A stretch of DNA of 64,000 nucleotides from JAZKFT01 sp963845495 (GTDB lineage: Bacteria > Bacteroidota > Bacteroidia > Chitinophagales > Chitinophagaceae), in assembly GCA_963845495.1 (NCBI GenBank), contig CAWJTH010000078.1, positions 1 to 64,000 on the forward strand, written 5' to 3'. Shown piece by piece: positions 43,899 through 53,900 of this stretch (positions are counted from its first letter, which is position 1; every line of letters starts with the position of its first letter). The notes beneath the pieces are model-generated. The model worked only from the letters and a program-made list of their open reading frames with translations. It did not search any database and was not told where the DNA came from. Both the position numbers and the translations under genes were made by a program.

Positions 43899-46283
43899 TT
43901 AATTATTCATGGGCAAAGTTACCCAAAAAGTACTTCCTTTACCCAGTTCGCTTTCTACCTGGATCACACCACCGTGGCGGGTAACGATCTCTTGCGAAAT
44001 GTAAAGACCGATACCGAGACCGGATATATTTGGGTTAACCTCTTCAACCCGGTAAAATCTCGAAAATATCTCGTTTATTTTATGTTGCGGGATACCGATC
44101 CCGTAATCTTTTACACCGATCCGGACCTGCTCACCCTCTTGTATAAGGGTCACATCAATTCGGTAATTCTCGGGCGAGTATTTAATGGCGTTTGATAAAA
44201 GATTAATCAGGACCTGTTCTACACGTTGGCTATCTATGTTTATTTTTAACTGTGTTACCTCAGTCGAAACGTAAATTTCATATTTTGTATTAAAATGCCT
44301 GAGCAATTCAATAGCATCGTCCACTAGATTCCGGATATCGGTAGGCTGGATATTTAATTGTAGCTTACCGGCTTCTATCTTTGATACATCGAGCAGATCG
44401 TTAACCAATCCGGTAAGCCGGTTTACCTGTTGCAAGGTTTTTTGAATGAAGAGTTTCCCCTGGCCTTCCACCTCTATCCTCGACAGGATCTGGAGATAAC
44501 CGTTTATACTGGTAAGCGGTGTCTTCAATTCGTGGCTTGCCAGGCCGATAAATTCGTCCTTTTTTTCATTCAATGCCTTTACCTGTTCATACAATCGTAG
44601 CCGCTCTTCTTTTTCAGCCTGTTGCTGACTGATGTCACGAGCGATCTTCGATGCGCCGATAATATTCCCATTCCCGTCTTTTATAGGTGATATGGATAAT
44701 GATATGGGTATCATCCGCCCATCTTTAGTGATACGTTTCGTTTCGAAGTGATCCACTTTGTTACCCTGGCTGATCTGGCTGATGATATATTCTTCTTCAT
44801 TTAGCCGATCGGCAGGAATGATCAATGATATATGTCTTCCTACCGCTTCGCCTTCAGAATAGCCGAACATGCGTTCAGCAGCTTTGTTCCAACTGGTAAT
44901 AATGCCTTGTAGCGTTTTGCTGAGTATCGTATCGTCAGATGTGTCAACAATGGATGCCAGCCTGGCCTGCCTTTCGACACTTTCTTTCATCAGTTCTTCC
45001 GCTTGCTTTTGATCCGTCATTTCTAAAACGGATCCAATAAAACGGACAGGTTGGTCCTGTTGATCAAAATATGCCTTCCCTTTTGCTCTGACCCACCGGA
45101 TCGCTGCATCCTCCACGCCCACGGTGCGATATTCAACATCATAGTCCCCATTGCTTTTGGACTTGTTCATTACATCAGCTATTAAATTGATCACCCTGTC
45201 CCTGTCCTCGGGATGGAGCCCCTTCACGAAATCATGTTCGTAGTTAACCTGTTGCTGGTGGCTGATACCGAATAAGGTACGGCAGCGCTCATCCCATTCC
45301 ATGGTCCCATTAACAAGGTCAAGGTCGAATGTACCCAACATCGCCGCCTGCTTCGATAACCGGGACTGTTCATAAGCCGCCTCCAGTTCCTTACGCGTGC
45401 GAATAAGTTCAGTGACTTCCGAAGCTACAACTGTGATACTTTCGGTAATACCTACATCGTTTTTGATGGGCTGGTAAATAAAATTAAAATAGCCTTCCCG
45501 CAATTCACCGGCATGTTCCATTGTGCTTTTTGCCTCGTTGCCAACATATACTTCACCTGATTCGAAGGTATGGGCTAAAATATCCAAGAATGGCTGCCCG
45601 TTAAGTTCCGGCAAAGCAACGGCAAGTGGCTTTCCAATGATAGAAGATGTTTTTCCCCAAAGTCCCAGCATCTTATCGTTGGCAGAATCTATAACGAGCT
45701 CTTTTCCGGCCAGATTCGCTATTGCTACAGGAGCGTGGTGAATGATATTGGTAAGATGCTGTTCGCTTTTCCTTAGTAATGCCAGGTTTTTTTTATTTTC
45801 GGTAGTTTCGATCACTGTAACCAGCACACCACCGACGCTACGGTCGGCAAATCTGATCGGACTATACGAAAAATCAAAAAAGCATTCTTCAACAAAACCG
45901 TTCCGGTCCAGCGGAAGCATAAAATCAGGGAAGCCTACAGCCTCACCCTTCATCACGTCGTCAAACATCGGGCCTATGGTTTCCCATATTTCCACAAATG
46001 TCTCCTGCGTGCTGATACCCATAGCCTGTGGGTGTTTGGAGGAACCCAGGATGGGCCTGTAACCGTCATTGTATAGCTGAATATACTCTTTTCCCCAGGC
46101 AATATACATTGGGAATGGGGTGGAGAGCATAATGCTTACAGCCAGTCGAAGCGGCTCCGGCCACCGGTCAGGATCTCCTATGGGGGTTTTCGCCCAATTA
46201 ACTGACCTGATCAATTTTCCCATTTCACCGCCACCCGCCAGGAAAGGATGGTCAGACGGTATTAATTCCGGCATTTGCGTCAT
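43899..46283 (-). CDS. Multi-PAS sensor histidine kinase
   Basis: 794 residues. The N-terminal domain (FLAGGGEMGKLIRSVNWAKT, MLPLDRNGFVEECFFDFSYS) is closely similar to that of the kinase at 39,709. Three PAS domains follow (about 170-285, 310-425, 445-555), then HisKA with H584 in LASHELKTPLTSINGYL and HATPase_c (NLLSNAIKYSPENY, VKDYGIGIPQHK, SGLGIGLYIS). No membrane segment. The stop is 15 bases before another strand change region, and a CheY-like receiver gene lies 30 bases upstream in the same direction, so that receiver is a likely partner. Confidence 0.9.
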   Translation of the reverse strand: MTQMPELIPSDHPFLAGGGEMGKLIRSVNWAKTPIGDPDRWPEPLRLAVSIMLSTPFPMYIAWGKEYIQLYNDGYRPILGSSKHPQAMGISTQETFVEIWETIGPMFDDVMKGEAVGFPDFMLPLDRNGFVEECFFDFSYSPIRFADRSVGGVLVTVIETTENKKNLALLRKSEQHLTNIIHHAPVAIANLAGKELVIDSANDKMLGLWGKTSSIIGKPLAVALPELNGQPFLDILAHTFESGEVYVGNEAKSTMEHAGELREGYFNFIYQPIKNDVGITESITVVASEVTELIRTRKELEAAYEQSRLSKQAAMLGTFDLDLVNGTMEWDERCRTLFGISHQQQVNYEHDFVKGLHPEDRDRVINLIADVMNKSKSNGDYDVEYRTVGVEDAAIRWVRAKGKAYFDQQDQPVRFIGSVLEMTDQKQAEELMKESVERQARLASIVDTSDDTILSKTLQGIITSWNKAAERMFGYSEGEAVGRHISLIIPADRLNEEEYIISQISQGNKVDHFETKRITKDGRMIPISLSISPIKDGNGNIIGASKIARDISQQQAEKEERLRLYEQVKALNEKKDEFIGLASHELKTPLTSINGYLQILSRIEVEGQGKLFIQKTLQQVNRLTGLVNDLLDVSKIEAGKLQLNIQPTDIRNLVDDAIELLRHFNTKYEIYVSTEVTQLKINIDSQRVEQVLINLLSNAIKYSPENYRIDVTLIQEGEQVRIGVKDYGIGIPQHKINEIFSRFYRVEEVNPNISGLGIGLYISQEIVTRHGGVIQVESELGKGSTFWVTLPMNN

Positions 46284-46313
46284 ATGGGGATAAATATTAA
46301 TTCTGCATTAATA

Positions 46314-46673
46314 CTATTGGTTAAGTACTGTGTCTATTATCTCTTCCAAGGCATCTAAGTCGAAAGGTTTAGCTAAAAAATTATCCGCCTTGGCGGCCGC
46401 AGCCAATTGCGCGATATCACTGTTAGCAGAAAAATAAATGACAGGGATCTTCGCTAAAGCTGGATCGGCTTTAAGGCTTTGGGTTGCTACCAGCCCACCT
46501 AAGTCTGGGATCCAATTGTCCATGAAAATTACATCCGGCTTGACTTCGGCAACCTGCCCGATGATATTATTACAATTAGTAAATGTATGAACCTCCCAGC
46601 CCTTTTCTTCGAGGATATAGGCACATATCGTGAGGATATCCTCATCGTCGTCAAAAATTGCGATCTTTTTCAA
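46314..46673 (-). CDS. Single-domain response regulator (CheY-like)
   Basis: 119 residues, one receiver domain and no output domain. The acidic pocket is FDDDED (residues 7-12), the phosphoacceptor lies in VIFMDNWIPDLGG (D52 by family position), and the conserved Lys is in NFLAKPFDLDAL. It is 30 bases upstream of the kinase at 43,899-46,283 and co-directional, so they are probably co-transcribed. With no DNA-binding domain it must act by protein contact or as a phosphate relay or sink. Confidence 0.85.
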   Translation of the reverse strand: MKKIAIFDDDEDILTICAYILEEKGWEVHTFTNCNNIIGQVAEVKPDVIFMDNWIPDLGGLVATQSLKADPALAKIPVIYFSANSDIAQLAAAAKADNFLAKPFDLDALEEIIDTVLNQ

Positions 46674-46747
46674 ATGCTTAGGGTTAGTCGATCATAAATT
46701 ACAAATGAAATGTTATATAGTTTTTACAATTAAAAAAAACATTGTGT

Positions 46748-47215
46748 TCAAAGTGTATTCCTGTTCATAAGCACGTCCTGCAAAATTTCCATTATATTTA
46801 ATTGACAATAGTCTGGCATCATAGCTTCCAGGTCGTTTCCTTTTCGCAATAGTTTAATGCGAATAATTATTTTGGCAAATCCGGCCAGCTGCAACTCCAG
46901 TAGCTCAAAAAACAAAAAGAGGTTAAGTGTCGTTTGAGCACAATCATTTTCATTAACCCTCAGTCGTGTAAAAGCAAATTCAGTGATTTCGGTAAGTTCG
47001 TAAAGTTCGTCTACGATTTCCTGCTGTTTACAGGGTTCGATAACGATTGTCTGTATCCTTTCATCGATAGCTTTTATAGCCCCGGCTAATGATTTCTTAT
47101 ACTTACCATAGGCTTGAAGGTCAACAATTTCCTCCAAACGCTCTTTCATGTAAATATTCAAAGCACAGTAAAGCGCCAGATAATAGGCAGATAATTCCTT
47201 CAGCTCATTGCTCAT
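46748..47215 (-). CDS. Hypothetical helical protein
   Basis: 155 residues, MSNELKELSAYYLALYCALN onward, mostly alpha-helical and acidic with a Leu/Ile-rich stretch (TTLNLFLFFELLELQLAGFA). No signal peptide; it may dimerise through the long helices. I do not recognise the family. It is the first gene of a minus-strand group with the receiver and kinase, 75 bases upstream of the receiver gene, and may be a partner in that pathway. Confidence 0.5.
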   Translation of the reverse strand: MSNELKELSAYYLALYCALNIYMKERLEEIVDLQAYGKYKKSLAGAIKAIDERIQTIVIEPCKQQEIVDELYELTEITEFAFTRLRVNENDCAQTTLNLFLFFELLELQLAGFAKIIIRIKLLRKGNDLEAMMPDYCQLNIMEILQDVLMNRNTL

Positions 47216-47467
47216 CTTGCGTCCTCCGTCCCGAAAACCCGGGATTTTAAGATCATTGCTTACTTTCTGATATTTTCAGGGGTATGGAAATGATCCTGAA
47301 AGCTAAGTTACTGATTAAAACTTATAGGAATAAAAATTTAAACGCCTAACTTTGTCACCTATGCTGTCATCATATCGGGGAAATATTGTTAATTTAGTAT
47401 TTTACTCAATTTCCCGTAACGGCAGATTTTTGATCAACCCTTTGTGCCGTTCTAAAAAATCAATACA

Positions 47468-48259
47468 ATGAATGTACTAAAAAGAAATAATGTAAAAGTG
47501 TTGGGAACCGGCAAGCAGGACATCATTTTCGCCCATGGCTTTGGTTGTGACCAAAACGTATGGACCAGTATAGCAACGGCTTTCAAGGATGAATTTCGTC
47601 TGATCTTATTTGACTATGTTGGTGCCGGGAGCTCTGATCTAACGGCTTATGATCCTGATAAATATAGTACCCTCGCAGGTTACGCTCAGGATATGATAGA
47701 TATCGGTGAGGCACTGGAAATTCATGGGGCAATTCTTATTGGACATTCGGTAAGCAGCATGATCGGTGTAATTGCTGCAAACCAACAGCCTGACCTATTT
47801 AACAGGTTGGTGTTCCTGGGCCCATCGCCCTGTTACATCAATGAGGAGGGCTATAAAGGAGGTTTCAGTCGGGAAGATCTTGAAGGTCTGTTGGCTATGA
47901 TGGATAATAATTATCTGGGCTGGGCAAAAGCATTAGCTCCTCAGATCATGGCCAACGATGACCGGCCAGCCCTCGGTGAATCCCTCACCAATAGTTTTTG
48001 TGCGACAGACCCTGAGATCGCCAAACAATTCGCACGGGTAACCTTCCTTTCAGATGTTCGGAGCGAACTCCCTAAATTAAAGATCCCGAGCCTGACACTA
48101 CAATGTACCGACGATATTGTCGCTCCTATCGAAGTAGGGCACTACATTAAACAGCATACACCCGGTAACGAATTGGTGATTTTGAAAGCAACCGGCCATT
48201 GCTCACATCTAAGTGCGCCTGAGGAAACGATCAGCGCCATCAGGGCTTTTATCCAATAA
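47468..48259 (+). CDS. rsbQ: RsbQ-like alpha/beta hydrolase
   Basis: 263 residues. The opening DIIFAHGFGCDQNVWTSIAT is diagnostic of RsbQ and the related D14/KAI2 receptors. The nucleophile is S94 in LIGHSVSSMIG, the acid D215 or D216 in LQCTDDIVAP, and the base H244 in ATGHCSHLSAPEE. In Bacillus, RsbQ supplies a small-molecule signal to RsbP, a PAS-phosphatase. Here the next gene, 12 bases away, is a PAS kinase, so this hydrolase probably feeds a ligand to that kinase's PAS domain (inference). A TAnnTTTG-like box (TAACTTTG, 47,347-47,354) lies about 115 bases upstream. Confidence 0.85.
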   Translation: MNVLKRNNVKVLGTGKQDIIFAHGFGCDQNVWTSIATAFKDEFRLILFDYVGAGSSDLTAYDPDKYSTLAGYAQDMIDIGEALEIHGAILIGHSVSSMIGVIAANQQPDLFNRLVFLGPSPCYINEEGYKGGFSREDLEGLLAMMDNNYLGWAKALAPQIMANDDRPALGESLTNSFCATDPEIAKQFARVTFLSDVRSELPKLKIPSLTLQCTDDIVAPIEVGHYIKQHTPGNELVILKATGHCSHLSAPEETISAIRAFIQ

Positions 48260-48271
48260 CAATGCAGTAAA

Positions 48272-49726
48272 TTGAAAAACCAGGGCGAACATGAATTTTT
48301 ATCCTCACTGATCGATGCGGAAACGCTATATCATAACGCGCCCTGTGGCTATTTTTCCATGTTGTCCAACGGAATGATCATTAAGGTAAACCAAACCTTT
48401 ACGGAGTGGACCGGTTTTCCAGCCCTGTACATGGTAGACAAGATGAATATTACCGACCTTTTTTCCAATGGCGGTAAATTATATTACCATATGTTCTATG
48501 CTCCGCTGCTGCAACTTCAGGATAAAGTGAATGAGATCAGCTTTGATATTTTCCGGAAAGACGGAACCTCTTTCCCGGCCCTGCTTAATGCTAATACCGT
48601 AAAAGATGCCACCGGCAGAATGGTGGCCATTAACGTGGCCGTAACCGACATTTCGGACCGGAAAAAATATGAAACAGAATTATTGAATGCCAAAGCACTT
48701 GCCGAAGCAGAAAAAAATAAATTTGAAACGGTGGCCGCCCATATACCGGAAATGATCTGGACCGCCAGCCGGAATGGCAAAATAAATTATGTTAATAAGC
48801 GGTTTGCTGATTATTTTGAACTTTCAGATCTTAAATTTGAAAATAACCGTATCAGCGGACTTATTCATCCCGCTGATGCAGCGCAAGCCAGGCGCTCATG
48901 GGTGGCTGCAATAAGACAAGGTGAAGATTTTACCCTGCAAATAAGGCTAAGTAACCGTTTACATCAGTATAACTGGTATTTATTTAAAGGAACACCTTTT
49001 CGCAACAGCGCAGGCGAGATCGAAAAATGGTTAGGCTCCTGTTTAAACATCCACGACCACGTACAGGAACTGGAACGCCGGGACGAATTTATCAGCGTAG
49101 CCAGCCACGAGCTTAAAACCCCTATAACGAGTTTGAACCTAACCCTGCAGTTGCTCGGGATCAGGAGCAACGGGTTTACAGATAAGCAATTCAAACTTAT
49201 CGAGCAGGCCAGCAGGAATGCCAAAAAGATCAACACGCTCATTGATGATCTGCTAAACGTTAAAAGATTGACGGAAGGACAGCTTGCTTTGAATTTGCAA
49301 CGTGTAAATGTCAGGCGAATGATCCAGGAATGTATAGACGCCATTTTTGCCGACACCAGCCCTGATATTACCGTCTCAGCTGACGACTCTCTGGAAATAT
49401 TCGCTGACGAGCACCGCATTGGTCAAGTGCTTACAAATTTTATCAACAACGCTGTCAAATATTCTCCTTTGTCCCCGATCAGAGTCGACGCTCAACCAAC
49501 TGAAGCAAAAATTAAAATAAGTGTGGCCGATCAGGGGCCGGGAATTGCCAGCGATAAGCTCCCTCGTTTATTTGAGCGTTATTATCGGGCCGACCATTCC
49601 GGTAAAGAATACTCCGGCCTTGGCCTTGGACTCTACATCTCTGCTGAGATCATTAGCAGGCATGGCGGAAAGATCGGTGTCGATTCAGAACCCGGTAAAG
49701 GAAGTGTTTTCTGGTTTACAATTTAA
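48272..49726 (+). CDS. PAS sensor kinase paired with RsbQ
   Basis: 484 residues from a TTG at 48,272; a nearby ATG at 48,262 is out of frame by one base, so the true start is uncertain. Two PAS domains (about 15-135, LYHNAPCGYFSMLSNGMIIK; about 150-270, IPEMIWTASRNGKINYVNKR) precede HisKA with H279 in VASHELKTPITSLN and HATPase_c (NFINNAVKYSPLSP, DQGPGIASDKLP, GLGLGLYIS). Soluble. The first PAS is of the RsbP-like type (APCGYFSMLSNG), and it follows RsbQ within 12 bases, so signal transfer from RsbQ to this PAS is the most likely function. Confidence 0.85.
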   Translation: MKNQGEHEFLSSLIDAETLYHNAPCGYFSMLSNGMIIKVNQTFTEWTGFPALYMVDKMNITDLFSNGGKLYYHMFYAPLLQLQDKVNEISFDIFRKDGTSFPALLNANTVKDATGRMVAINVAVTDISDRKKYETELLNAKALAEAEKNKFETVAAHIPEMIWTASRNGKINYVNKRFADYFELSDLKFENNRISGLIHPADAAQARRSWVAAIRQGEDFTLQIRLSNRLHQYNWYLFKGTPFRNSAGEIEKWLGSCLNIHDHVQELERRDEFISVASHELKTPITSLNLTLQLLGIRSNGFTDKQFKLIEQASRNAKKINTLIDDLLNVKRLTEGQLALNLQRVNVRRMIQECIDAIFADTSPDITVSADDSLEIFADEHRIGQVLTNFINNAVKYSPLSPIRVDAQPTEAKIKISVADQGPGIASDKLPRLFERYYRADHSGKEYSGLGLGLYISAEIISRHGGKIGVDSEPGKGSVFWFTI

Positions 49727-49728
49727 GC

Positions 49729-49875
49729 TCAGGCTCTTCTGATAATACCTAATACGAATGCTATAATAGCGATAACCAGTAACACATGGATGATGCCCCC
49801 TGCTGAATAAGCGAAAAAACCAATGGCCCAGCCGATGATCAGGATTACAGCGATAATGTAAAGTATGCTTCTCAT
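49729..49875 (-). CDS. Small hydrophobic membrane protein (lmo0937/DUF5670 family)
   Basis: 48 residues, MRSILYIIAVILIIGWAIGF through IHVLLVIAIIAFVLGIIRRA, two membrane helices separated by FAYSAGG. It is the lmo0937-type family of tiny stress-related membrane proteins common in Bacteroidota. The gene is convergent with the RsbQ-coupled kinase, two bases apart from its stop, so their transcripts overlap. Function in the cell is unknown. Confidence 0.75.
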   Translation of the reverse strand: MRSILYIIAVILIIGWAIGFFAYSAGGIIHVLLVIAIIAFVLGIIRRA

Positions 49876-50199
49876 AGTTATAAAGTTTAATTTGTGTTTT
49901 AAACACATTTTAGCAAAATTTGTTTGAATCAGTTATTTTTATTCGAACGGCATTTTATCTTGATCAGAAACTAAGTCTTGATTTCCGAAACCTGTTGGCC
50001 AGAAAACAATAGTTTCCCCGGTTATTGCTAATTAAGCATAATTTAACTCGTAACTTAATGCCTATATTATTCGTTATAGGAATATTTAACAATTGAAGTT
50101 TTCAATTTCTAAGGGACGAATTCATCAAATTAAACCCCTATATATCAAAAACTACAATTTTTATTCAGATTTATCCAATAACTTGTAAAATTGATCAAA
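49876..50199. other. Intergenic stretch of 324 bases
   Basis: A/T-rich, no open frame that I can support. It must hold the promoters of the small membrane gene on the left and of the gene at 50,200. I see no repeat, RNA gene or clear TAnnTTTG box. Confidence 0.4.
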
Positions 50200-50532
50200 A
50201 TGTGTAATGAGATGACTGCAACTCTCCTTCTTTCCCTGGCATTTATTACGGTGCTTAAATACGCCTTTGAATTGATTAAGGCCCATCAATTGCTCGCCAA
50301 GATAGACAGAGAATATCCTATACGGCGTTCAACCGGTGGAGAGATTAAAATCAAATACCTGCAAGAAATGTTATTATCCGGGATTTACAAAAGTGAGGAG
50401 TTGCCAAATGCTATCCGGTTACTAAAAAAATCCAATTATGATCTATGTGCGATCACTGTGTTGCTGATAATGGTTTTATTTTTTGATCCGTCAACCCCCT
50501 TGGGAGAAATGCTCAGCCAGCTGCATTTGTAA
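50200..50532 (+). CDS. Hypothetical membrane protein
   Basis: 110 residues from the ATG at 50,200 (MCNEMTATLLLSLAFITVLK). Two hydrophobic segments lie at about 7-24 and 80-100 (CAITVLLIMVLFFDPSTPLG). The middle is soluble and basic, with YLQEMLLSGIYKSEELPNAI. Family not recognised. It precedes the zinc-ribbon gene by 17 bases. Confidence 0.5.
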   Translation: MCNEMTATLLLSLAFITVLKYAFELIKAHQLLAKIDREYPIRRSTGGEIKIKYLQEMLLSGIYKSEELPNAIRLLKKSNYDLCAITVLLIMVLFFDPSTPLGEMLSQLHL

Positions 50533-50549
50533 ACATAAATAGGTATGGT

Positions 50550-50762
50550 TTGAGAATAAGACTGACATTTAAACGGCAATTTCATTGTACTGTTTGCGGC
50601 GAGCCATTTAAATTAAAAAAGCACAGGGGATGGCTCTTAAAATACGTTCTGTTTTTTTTACCTGTAGCTAAATATTATTGCCCTTTCTGCGGGATGACTT
50701 ATTATGTAAGGAAAGCGAACAGCAAGCCGAACGCTGCCAAACGCAATAAAATGCCCCAATAA
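50550..50762 (+). CDS. Small zinc-ribbon protein
   Basis: 70 residues read from a TTG at 50,550 (no in-frame ATG). Four cysteines, C13/C16 (CTVC) and C44/C47 (CPFC), are placed as in a zinc ribbon, with a basic, Lys-rich tail. One possible membrane-associated stretch KYVLFFLPVA lies between the Cys pairs. Function unknown. It immediately precedes the promoter region of the giant kinase. Confidence 0.5.
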   Translation: MRIRLTFKRQFHCTVCGEPFKLKKHRGWLLKYVLFFLPVAKYYCPFCGMTYYVRKANSKPNAAKRNKMPQ

Positions 50763-50914
50763 TTATCAATAATAAAATTTTTCTTTATTATTTATTCGCC
50801 TTTTTATTAATTTATGAAATTTAGGTGCATATTTTTAAAATCGTAACAAAATGTTGCTATAAGGGACAATAAAAACTAAATTTACTTTAGCGTACAACTA
50901 AACCATCTAAGCCA

Positions 50915-53900
50915 ATGCGAAAAGGAAAAACACAATACCATTCGACCCTTTTCCAGGCGGTCCTGGAAAACAGCGCTGAAGCCATTGTTATACTCGAAGC
51001 GGACGGCTCGCCTCTCGAAGTTTTTCCCGGTATCGAGAAGATCCTTGGGATCACGCCTGAAGAGGCTATGTCAACAGCTGCTTTTTCAATTATCCACCCG
51101 GATGACATTAATCAGGTTAAAAAAGGAATGGCCGATTGCTTCGCAAAGGATGAAAGCTGTTTTGAAAATATAGTTTACCGTATAAGGCATAAACAAGGCC
51201 ATTGGGTTTGGGTGAATAGTACATTGCGTAACTGCCTTCATCATCCCGAAATTAATGGCGTAATTAATTCTTTCCGTGACATTTCGAAAGAGCAGAAATT
51301 GTTAAAAGATCAGGGCGAATTGATCAGGCAACTGCGTGAAAGAAATGAGTTCATCGAATCTATTCTGCGGAATTTGCCTATAGGGATCGCTATAAATGAC
51401 ATTACTACCGGCGAGGCCAAGATAGTAAATGACAGATTTACAGATATTTATGGGTGGGATATACAAGATTTTTCTGATGTTGAGGGCTTTTTTAATAAAG
51501 TCTATCCGGACCCGGCATACCGCAGTCAAATCTCTGACCGCATATTAGCTGATATCGCCTCGGGTGACCCCGAACGAATGTCATGGGACAATATCTCTGT
51601 AACCACCAAGTTGGGCGGGCACAAGGTAATCAACGCAAAAAACATCCCTCTGCCGGGTCAGAGCCTGATGATATCCACAGTAACCGATGTGACAGAAAAT
51701 CATTTACAGCGACAGCACATCGAGCATATCCTAGCCAATCAGGATGCCATGATCAACGCAGGCGATGAGTTGATATGGTCGGTGGATCCGGACTTTCTGC
51801 TGATCGCAGCCAACCGGTCATTTGCTGAAGCCATCAAGACCAATTCGGGCAAAACCTTGAAAAAAGGAGATTCTTTGTTAATTTCAGACTTTGGCCCCAA
51901 AGTCAACGAAAAATGGCGCAAATATTATAACCGCGCGCTGAAAGGCGATAAATTTTCAGTTAAGGAAAAAGTTTTCAGCAAAAGCCGGAATAGGGAAGTT
52001 TATGACCTGATCTCCTTCAATCCGATAATTGATATCAAAGGTGAGATCATTGGAGTTGCCTGTTATTCCAAAGATGTGACCGACGACACGTTAAGCTCGC
52101 TGGCGACCGAAAGATCACGTGCGGAATTAGCGATGATCATGGATGCTTCCCCGGATATTATCTGTACTATTAATAAGGAAGGGAATTTCGTCAATATCAG
52201 TGCTGCCTCGATTTCTATCTGGGGATATTTGCCGGTTGAAATGACTGGCAAACCATTTCTTGATTTCATTTATCAGCCAGATCAGGAAAGTACAAAAAAA
52301 GTTGTTGAGCAGATTATAACAGGAGAGAAATTAAGCAATTTTGAGAACAGATACCTTAAGAAAGATGGTACTGTTGTTCCAATGGCCTGGTCTGTACGCT
52401 GGGATGTAGGACAACAGATGATCTACTGCGTCGCCAAGGACGCGTCTGAAAGAAATAATGCTGAACGAGAACTGGCTTTCAAAGCGAAATTGCTCGATAC
52501 GGTTGGGCAGGCCGTTGTTGCTACTGACCTTGACGGGAAAGTTATTTTTTGGAATAAAGCCGCTGAAAGCATCTATGGCTGGAGCGAGCAGGAAGCTGTA
52601 GGAGAAAATATTATCGATCTTATTCCCGCAGACCAGTCAAAAGAAGATGCGGCTGATATTTTTCAGGCCCTGATTGCCGGGAAGCAATGGTCCGGTGAGT
52701 TTCTGGTCAAGTCAAAATCCGGCTCCGTTTTTCCGGTCCTGGTGAATGACACCGCCATATACGGAGAAAACAACCAGATCATCGGTATAATCGGCATATC
52801 ATCCGATATTTCAGAAAGCAAAGTGACCGAACGGCAATTGCTTTTAAATCAGCAGCAATTAAATGTCATTTATCAGACCGTAGCTGATGTGTTGTACCTG
52901 ATCAGTGTCGAACCAGACGGGCGCTTTAAATTCATATCGGTCAACAAGGCTTTTCTTGACGTGACCGGCCTAACGAACGAATTGGTTGCAGGGAAATATG
53001 TTGATGAAGTCATACCAGAAGACTCGTGGAAAATAGTTGCGCTTAACTACCAAAAAGCAATCGAGCGTAAACAATCCGTTAAGTGGGAAGAAACATCGGC
53101 TTACCCGAATGGAACAAAAACAGGCTTGGTAGCTATCACTCCGGTAATAGATGCTGATGGTAACTGCCATCGGCTGGTCGGTTCGGTGCTAGATATTTCA
53201 GAGAATAAGCGAGCGGAACTGGAGCTCAAGGCATCAGAAGAAAAATACCGTCTTATCTTCCAAAATAGCCCGTTACCGAAATGGATATATGACCTGGAAG
53301 ATTTCAGGATATTGGATGTCAATCTCGCCGCAGAACGACAGTACGGTTACACAAGGGAGGAGTTTCTCCAAATGACGCTTGATGATGTCAGACCAAAAGA
53401 AGAAGTGCCTAAACTAAGAACTATTCAGGAAACGATCAAAAACAGGCAGGGCACCGTCAAATTCGGCATTTTCACACATCGTAAAAAGGATGGTTCCCAT
53501 TTGATGGTGGAAATATCGGGGAACCCCCTGCTGTTCCAGGATATGCCGTGTATGATGGTGGTTTGCAACGATGTAACAGATCGGGAAAGCGCCTTACTGG
53601 CTTTAAAAGATCAGCAGCATAGATTGGAGACAGCACAGCGCATAGCCAAACTGGGTTACTGGCAATTAAATTTAGCGGACGAAACTTTGCAATGGTCACC
53701 GGAGGTTTATCATATATGGAATATTGATAAAAATGTTAAACCGGATCTCCACCTTTTTTTTAATACGCTTCATCCAGACGATCGCGACCGGTTTATGCAG
53801 GCGCAAACTGATGTGCTAGACGCGGTTAAAGAATTTGACATTGAACACCGCATTATTCTTCAGGACGGCACTACTAAATGGCTACATGCAATTGGCAAAT

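Noticed and set aside
47347..47354. TAACTTTG as the rsbQ promoter
   Set aside because: It matches TAnnTTTG, but no -33 element is visible and it lies about 115 bases before the start; mentioned only in the gene entry.
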